Origin: Sipunculus nudus
Taxonomy: Eukaryota > Annelida > Sipuncula > Golfingiida > Sipunculidae
Length of the DNA: 64,000 nucleotides
Direction: 5' to 3'
NCBI GenBank assembly: GCA_026874595.1
Contig: CM049317.1
Span: forward strand, 43,176,401-43,240,400
The first letter of the stretch is position 1; every line of letters starts with the position of its first letter. Under the pieces are notes generated by a model. It searched no databases, had not been told where the DNA came from, and saw only the letters and a program-made list of their open reading frames with translations. This document shows, in pieces, positions 57,595 through 64,000 of this stretch. Both the position numbers and the translations under genes were made by a program.

Positions 57595-60058
57595 TAAAAG
57601 CTGCAAAATTAGGCTAGTTATTTAATTTTTTTGGAGGCTCTTGTTGTATTCCCTTACATTGTCAGGCAGTCCACTTTGATGACTGTAGGTCATTCAGTGC
57701 ACATCTCTATGCTCCCCAGGCTGTTGACATAATTTTAGATGTCCCCAAAATCTCCTACCATACCTAAAATTGGGTCATTAGGACTTTGTTCCTTCGAGAT
57801 ATTAAGGAAAAAAACTCTGTTTTCCATAAAAAAAGCCATTGTTACACTTCAAGGCTGCCTAATATCAAAACCACTGATCTGTTTTTGATCGTATGTAGTA
57901 ATTACATTCTTTTATACATTTTCTATGAACATACCAAAAATTAGGTCAGTATTGGGTATTATTTTGAAGTTATGGGCCAAAACATAATGCAATTTTTTAA
58001 AAAATCAGGAAATATATTTACTCACCTAACATGAGAATTGCTGAACCTAGAGACTTTTTTTTTCAGGAATATAACTTTATTTAATCAAGATTCAATTGTT
58101 TGCCCAAAATTAGATCTGAATTTTGCAAATTTTTCAAGTTATTAGCATAAATAAAAAATCAATACCTTAAATTTTGTCCAACTTTGGCACTGTTGATTTA
58201 ATTTTCCCAGCATATATGCATAAGGATTTAATCTTTTAAAATCTGAACATTCAAAAGAAATTGATTGGAATGAATAGCTTTTATTCATGTTTTCATACAA
58301 CATGTCAAGTGTTGTTTACATCTAGCCCACCTAGTAGTACAGCCTTCACTTGCATTATGTAACCCACCCCAGGCAGCCTACCTTGGCCCAGCTTGGCCAC
58401 TACTAGCAGGCTTCCCCTTTTGCCCTGCACTTATCCCCCCCCCCCAGCTGGTGCATAAACTAGATGAATGTTATAATTTTTCTGTATTTTATTTTATTCT
58501 TGGACATGCTACATTTTAGATTTTGTATTGTACCACCAGGGTTACAATGATTAAAGTGTACATTTAATTGTGTCCACAAAGTGGTGTATTGCTGTGAAAG
58601 TGTGGATGTTCATGAGATAAGTAATTCCTTACTTCAGAAGAGTAAAAACTTCACCAGGTGTGAAATTGACTATTAATTCCAGTAATTAATTAAAACTGGG
58701 ATAGTAATTAGCACAATGATATTGTTTGTCCCTCTTCAACCAACAGTGTGTATACTTTATTTGAAAAGATGTTTTATTTTATCAAATTTACTTTTATTTT
58801 ATTTTGGTGAATAAAATTAAGCATGTCCTGAAAACTCCAATGTGCAAAACTTTTTAATAGTGATTCAAGGAATATTCTTGTAGATGCCATGTTGTGGCAT
58901 TATTTTCTTTTAAAATCAGTTTAAACATTTATGATTTAAAAATAATAAAATATATGTGTATGCATAATATGACCCAATGTTTTTTACTATGTATATATAA
59001 TGATTGCAACTTTTGCAACAATTCTAATATTTTAACTTTTATTTTCAGGTTTTTTAATTAAAAATTTTTAAACCTGTAAATAAAAAAAATGATTCAGATA
59101 AAAACTTCTTAATGGAAAAAGTGGATCTGCTTAAAAAATAGGATTATATTTAAACTTAAATGCATTATACTCTTGAAAGTGAAATAAAGGTATTAGTCCA
59201 TTCTGTCCACTTGCCTGTCCAACTATAAATTTTTGTATGCAACACAGTATCTCAAAACTTTTACTGTTTTTCTTCATGACAGTCTTGTCAGAGTATTAGT
59301 TTGCAATCATATATTTAGAACTTTACTATAACCAAGTAGGAGGGCCCCTTTACTCTTAGCTTTTCATATTCTTATATAAATGAAAAACATTACAATAGAA
59401 TATTTCTACATCCACCTTCGTGCTTCCCTCACTTTTCCCTTCTCCGAACCCCATCCCAAAGTCAGCCTCAGTAAGCAAGAACAAGATGAATCAGATATAT
59501 TCATACTTTAATATTTTGTATAACTATTCGTCCATAGGTACCTATGTACATGCCAGAAATTATGTCAATATTGTGTAATATGTAGACATAGTGGGCATCA
59601 CAATAATGTACCTTGTCAAGACTAAAGAGATATTGTGTCATACAGTCACATATTCATAAATCACTTCATCAGCATAGTTAATCATAACATCATATCTGTC
59701 AAATTGAACGCTTGCAGACTACCATACACTTTAGATCCTTCTACAAATAGCCTTATCATCATTCTACTACTGCTTATTACTGCTGCCATTGCATTCATAT
59801 TTGCTCAAATATATCACAATTTTCAACCCCTCCTAAATAAATAAAAAATAAACCACTTTATTTGACTCTATTAATCCATCAGTCAGGTAATTTCATTTAT
59901 CATTTACTCACATATTACATTACATTCCTTTATAATAGCCTAACATGTACATGATATTCATAAGCTTTATCGACTCGATATAGTATCACAGTGGAGAAAC
60001 ATTTATAGTCCAATCACGATCAGCTGAGTGCCGTGACCCATGGGTCCCTTGTTTTAAA
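57595..60058 (+). repeat. Large family A-type block, copy 1 of a tandem duplication
   Basis: It starts with a 145-bp unit ('aaagctgcaaaattaggc' to 'gctccccaggctgttg') that also occurs at 56,367 and 60,186. It includes a core unit and a 58.5-59.4 kb stretch that recurs at 61.1-61.9 kb, and ends with the tail CAGCTGAGTGCCGTGACCC-ATGGGTCC (60,021-60,048). I see no long open frame. A short hydrophobic 69-codon frame (59635-59844) is unsupported. Confidence 0.65.
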
Positions 60059-62078
60059 ATGATTAGCAAAAATAAAAAATTGGTACCTTAAATTTTGCCC
60101 AACTTTGGCCATGGCACGTTTTTTTCCTGTCAGTACTGTGGATTTAATTTTCACAGCATGTGCACATAAGGATTTTATCTGTTAAAATAAAAGCTGCAAA
60201 ATTAGGCTAGTTATTGAATTTTTTTTTGAGGCTCTTGTTGTATTCCCTTACATTGTCAAGCAGTCCACTTTGGTCACTGTAGCTCATTCAGTGCAGCTCT
60301 CTATGCTCCCCAGGCTGTTGGCATAATGTTATGCAATCCTATCACTAGGGCAAGCCCTCTCTCCACTTAGTTGAGCTTGATCAGGCTGTCTGCAGTTAAT
60401 ACCATACCACAGGGAGCTTTCCCCCCCCCCCCCCCCCCCCCCCCCCCGCCCACCGCATTCTGTTGACAGACCTGTACTATGAACAAGATGAATCTTAAAA
60501 TTAACATTTTTTTTTCAGCAACAAGCAGTAACAACGGAGACCCCTCCCCCCCCCCCCACCCACCCCTTCAATACACTGGATTAATAAACAAGATGAATCT
60601 TGAAATTTTAATGTTAAATAAATTCTTTTTGATGTGACTTGGACAATTTTGATTTTTTTAAGAAAAAAATTTCAGGAATTTAATCCTAATATTCAAATGC
60701 GATAAAATATTAGGATCTAATGTAAGTGCTAACTGACAAGATTTAAGAAGATATAAATACTTTGTAGCATTTCATTCATATCTCGTAAAGTGTGCGGGGC
60801 CTAGGTGTGAATAACACTGTTAACTTAGTATTAAAATTAGGAATATTGGTCAAACTTTGTGGGATTTATTTTTAACTCATATGGCCATATATTTAACTTT
60901 TGAAAACTTAATTACCTTCACACATTATTTGTTTATGAAATGTTACTTTTATATAACACTTACCGTAGGCCTATTTGGTCCCTTGGTGCATCACTAAATG
61001 GTTTAGCTCATGTCCATTATTCTATAATTTACAGAGTTTCATTTTAGCAGGGCAATTTTCTCATAGCTTTTCTAATGATAATATACATGAAGAACCAAAA
61101 AAAGTACACATTTAATTGTGTCCACAAAGTGGTGTATTGCTATATGAAAGTGTGGATGTTCATCAGTTAAGTAATTCTTTACTTCAGAAGAGTAAAAACT
61201 TCACCAGGTGTGAAATTGACTATTAATTCCGGTAAAAATTATAGCTGAGATAGTAATTAGAACAATGATGATGTTTGTCCCTCATTCAACTAACAGTGTA
61301 TATACTTTATTTGAAAAGATGGTTTTTTTTATCAGATTTACTGAATCTTTTATTTTGGTGAATAAAATTAAGCATGTACTGAAAGCTCCAATGTACAAAA
61401 CTTTTAAATAGTGATTCAAGGAATAATCTTGAAGATGCCATGTTGTGGCATTATTTTCTTTTAAATTCACTTTAAACATTTGTGATTTAAATATAATAAA
61501 ATATATGTGTATGCATAATATGACCTGATATGAGCTACACTCTGGAAAAATAAGTAATGATTGCAACTTATAATTCTGATATTTTAACTTATATTTTCAT
61601 ATTTTTTTATAAAAAATTTATAAAACTTGTAAATAAATAAAAAATGAATCTGATAAAACTGTAAATTCAAAAAGTGGATATGCTAAAAAATAGGCTTAAA
61701 TTTAAACTTGAATGCATTATTCCCTTGAAAGTGAAATAAAGGTATTAGTCCATTCTGTCCACTTGCCTGTCCATCTTTAAATTTTTCATATGCACCACAG
61801 TATCTCAAAACGTTTACTGTTTTTTTTTCATAACAGTCTTGTCAGAGTATTAGTTTTGCAATCAAATATTTAAAACTTTGCTATAACCAAGTAGGAGGGC
61901 CCCTTTCCTCTTAGGTTCTCATATGCTAAAAAAACCTATGAAAAACATTACAATAGAATATTTTGCATAATTTGCATTTGCAAAATTTTCAAACTTCAGC
62001 TGAGAATATTTTGCATAATTTGCATTTGCAAAATTTTCAAACTTCAGCTGAGCGCCGTGACCCATGGGTCCCTTGTTT
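60059..62078 (+). repeat. Large family A-type block, copy 2
   Basis: Same order as copy 1: the 'attggtaccttaaatttt' core end, the 145-bp unit (60,186-60,332), then 61,090-61,910 matching 58,545-59,370 almost phrase for phrase, then a tail (62,044-62,076). A 27-nt C-run at 60,421-60,447 and another C-rich run at 60,545-60,566 belong to an insertion specific to this copy. A short 55-bp direct duplication ('gaatattttgcataatttgc') lies at 61,957-62,044. Confidence 0.65.
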
Positions 62079-62251
62079 TAATTGTTTGCACTGTATTTTT
62101 TCTTAAATTGTAATGCTGTTTCTATTCCGATATACAAAATCTTCTTTGAAAAGTAATTCAAAGAATCATCCAGAAGATGCCAATGTTGTGTTAATATAGC
62201 ATTGTTAAAGAAATCAATTTTCTATTTAATGATTTTAACAAATTAAAATAT
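62079..62251. other. AT-rich spacer
   Basis: Nothing recognised. Confidence 0.3.
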
Positions 62252-63705
62252 AACTAGAATACGGGTAGTTGACAAGGGACTTTGTGTATCCGCCGAAATG
62301 ACAGTGGGATGGGTGAAGTGAGGCATGGATTGAGTGGCAAGGGGAAATAGAGAGAGGTGTGTTGCATATTAGCACGGATTTCTGCACCTGAAATGTGTAT
62401 GTAGGTTGCGCCACCTACCACAAAATCCAGAGAGCTGTCCAAGTTGTATACATATGCAAAATTTTAGGCAGATAAGTCAAACCACTACTTGTATGTAAGT
62501 GATTTTATCCCACAGCAGACAAACAGAAGGACGCTGTGCAAAAATGTTGACAGGTGGCGCCACCAATCTGGTGTCTGATTAAAAGCTATGTGAGATCTAT
62601 ACACATGCAAAATTTCAGGGGGATATGTCTAACCAGTTTCGAGATGTGGGCTTGGATGTTTGCAGCTTAAACATAAATGTAGGTGGTGCCACCTGCAAAA
62701 AACCAGAAAGCAATCCAAGATGTATAAACCTGCAAAATTTTAGGCAGATATGTCAACCCCACTGCCAATATATGAGTGATTTTAGCCTACGGCAGACAAA
62801 CAGATAGAGGCTGTGCAAAAATGGTTGCAGGAGGCGCCACCAGTTTTGCGTGTGATAAAGAGCAATATGAGATCTATACACATGCAAAATTTTAGGAGGA
62901 TACAGCAAACCAGTCCCGAGATGTGCGATTGGATGTCTGCAGTTTAAACATAAATGTAGGTGGCGCCAACTGTCATAAAATCAAGAAAGCTGTCCAGGAT
63001 ATATAAACCTGCAAAATTTCAGGTGGATAAGTCAAACCACTGCCGAGATCGGAGTTATTTTATCCCAAGGCAGATGAACAAATTGACGCTGTACAAAAAT
63101 AGTTGGATATAGCGCCCCCAGTTTTGGCTATGATGAAGAGCTATGTGAGATCTATACTCTTGCAAAATTTTTGCCCAATCGGTCAGACGGTTCCCGAGAT
63201 ATGAGCTTGGATGTCTGCTGGTTTAATGTGAATGTAGGTGGGGCCACCTGTCATAAAATCAAGAAAGCTATCCAGGATATATACACATGCAAAATTTCAG
63301 GTGGATAAGTCCAACCAATGCAGAGACATGAGTGATTTTATCCCAAGGCAGATGAACAGATGGACGCTGTGCAAAATGGTTGCAGGTGACGCCACCATTT
63401 TTAGTGTATGTTATAAAGCTATCCAAGGGCTATATTTGTGCAAAATTGTTAGCCTGATCAGTCGGTTCCTGAGATATATGGGTTTATGTGTGGAAACAGA
63501 AGCACAAATGGACGCTGGGCAGAGAGGAAAGGTCAGAGGTCAACCAAAAATGAGGGCACAGCAGTTCACATGTGACCCGATCATAATCCTGAAATTTAAA
63601 AAAATTCGGACCAGTGGTTATGGAGGAATTCTCTGGAAACCTATGAGGCGGCGGAGGCGTCCAACTATAAACAAAGTATCTGCAAAACTCTTGGCGGATA
63701 CAATT
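62252..63705 (+). mobile_element. Family B element, second full copy
   Basis: It has the same 5' end as at 2714 (AACTAGAATACGGGTAG; one side of the small stem is mutated), about 3.5 tandem periods, the same 3' flank ('gggtttatgtgtggaaacag', 'aggaaaggtcagaggtca', 'cagttcacatgtgacccg') and the terminal hairpin at 63676-63701. Palindrome positions (62,553; 62,682; 62,830; 62,959; ~63,108; 63,238; ~63,384) again alternate about 129 and 148 bp. The 172-codon frame at 63238-63756 crosses the repeats and is not a gene. Confidence 0.8.
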
Positions 63706-64000
63706 TCACCCATCAGTATGCATAAATTTATTAAATATGAAGCAAATTATGGATAAATAAAGGCACAATTGAAAATTGTGAAATCTGAATAAATTATTAT
63801 TTATAGATATGTATTGTTTTGCAAATTTAAAAGATATATTCTTGTGGTAAAAAATAAATATACACTTGTATGCATGATGTATTGTTATCTGATTGAGATT
63901 TATGATGATGCAATTTAGAATAATGAATCAACGTTTATATTCAGATATATTTATATATTATATTGGAAATGTATAGAAATATAGACTTAAGATAAAAAAA
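63706..64000. other. AT-rich DNA to window end
   Basis: Nothing recognised. Confidence 0.3.

Noticed and set aside
63238-63756. 172-codon plus-strand ORF
   Set aside because: It runs through family B repeats and 3' flank, and is not open in the equivalent copy at 4.0-4.5 kb.
1-64000. tRNA, rRNA or other structural RNA genes
   Set aside because: No convincing A/B box pair with a cloverleaf, and no rRNA-like stretch, was seen by eye. A covariance-model scan would be decisive.

Overview
This is eukaryotic, AT-rich DNA made almost entirely of transposable elements and their debris. I find no complete host gene, no rRNA or tRNA gene, no operon structure and no CRISPR array. The elements suggest a marine invertebrate, most likely a mollusc and perhaps a bivalve. 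The reasons are Tx1/L1-like LINEs, a Gmr1-like Ty3/gypsy element, several non-autonomous families that end in hairpins and carry tandem cores (like the 'pearl' and tandem-repeat MITEs described in oysters and clams), and short repeats rich in AGGTCA half-sites. That assignment is inference.

Layout. 0-7 kb: fragments of hairpin-ended families that I label A, B and D (labels are mine), including a B element with a 280-bp tandem array at 2.7-4.5 kb, plus two TAATAG microsatellites. 7-10 kb: a MITE with ~115-bp inverted repeats, then a pogo/Tigger-like element (TA target duplication) with a 1,133-bp hAT-like element nested inside it (8-bp duplication). 10-19 kb: AT-rich DNA, family A, B, D and G fragments, and two short ORFs at 13.6-14.7 kb that might be host exons. 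20-22.3 kb: a decayed Tx1-like LINE (-). 22.5-23.1 kb: a cluster of promoter motifs. 24-27.6 kb: family A array and a gypsy relic (LTR candidate, primer site, gag). 28-30.6 kb: a decayed LINE reverse transcriptase (-) and one arm of a dispersed repeat pair. 30.9-34.1 kb: a nearly intact Tx1-like LINE (+) with only two in-frame stops. 34.5-39.4 kb: a complete, very young LTR retrotransposon (-). 39.6-40.2 kb: LINE endonuclease relic (-). 42.4-44.5 kb: a 58-bp minisatellite of about 36 units. 45-50 kb: MITEs and family A. 50.2-52.8 kb: a LINE 3' end (+) and a gypsy remnant (-). 53-62 kb: a SINE candidate and tandem family A and G elements, with a ~2.5-kb block present twice. 62.3-63.7 kb: a second B element with its tandem array.

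The most striking object is the LTR element at 34,526-39,446. Its two 734-bp LTRs differ at one base. Its single 1,020-codon frame is uninterrupted, yet it lacks the integrase and the catalytic palm of reverse transcriptase. Both losses are in frame. What remains is gag, aspartic protease, the first part of RT, the RT thumb side and RNase H. The order of the remnants suggests a Gmr1-like element (integrase ahead of RT). It looks like a non-autonomous element that moved recently with enzymes supplied in trans.

Families A and D also carry well-formed nuclear-receptor sites (a perfect inverted repeat AGGTCA-n3-TGACCT, and AGGTCA direct repeats), so these repeats may spread regulatory sequence. 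All family assignments come from reading the sequence by eye; no database search was run.
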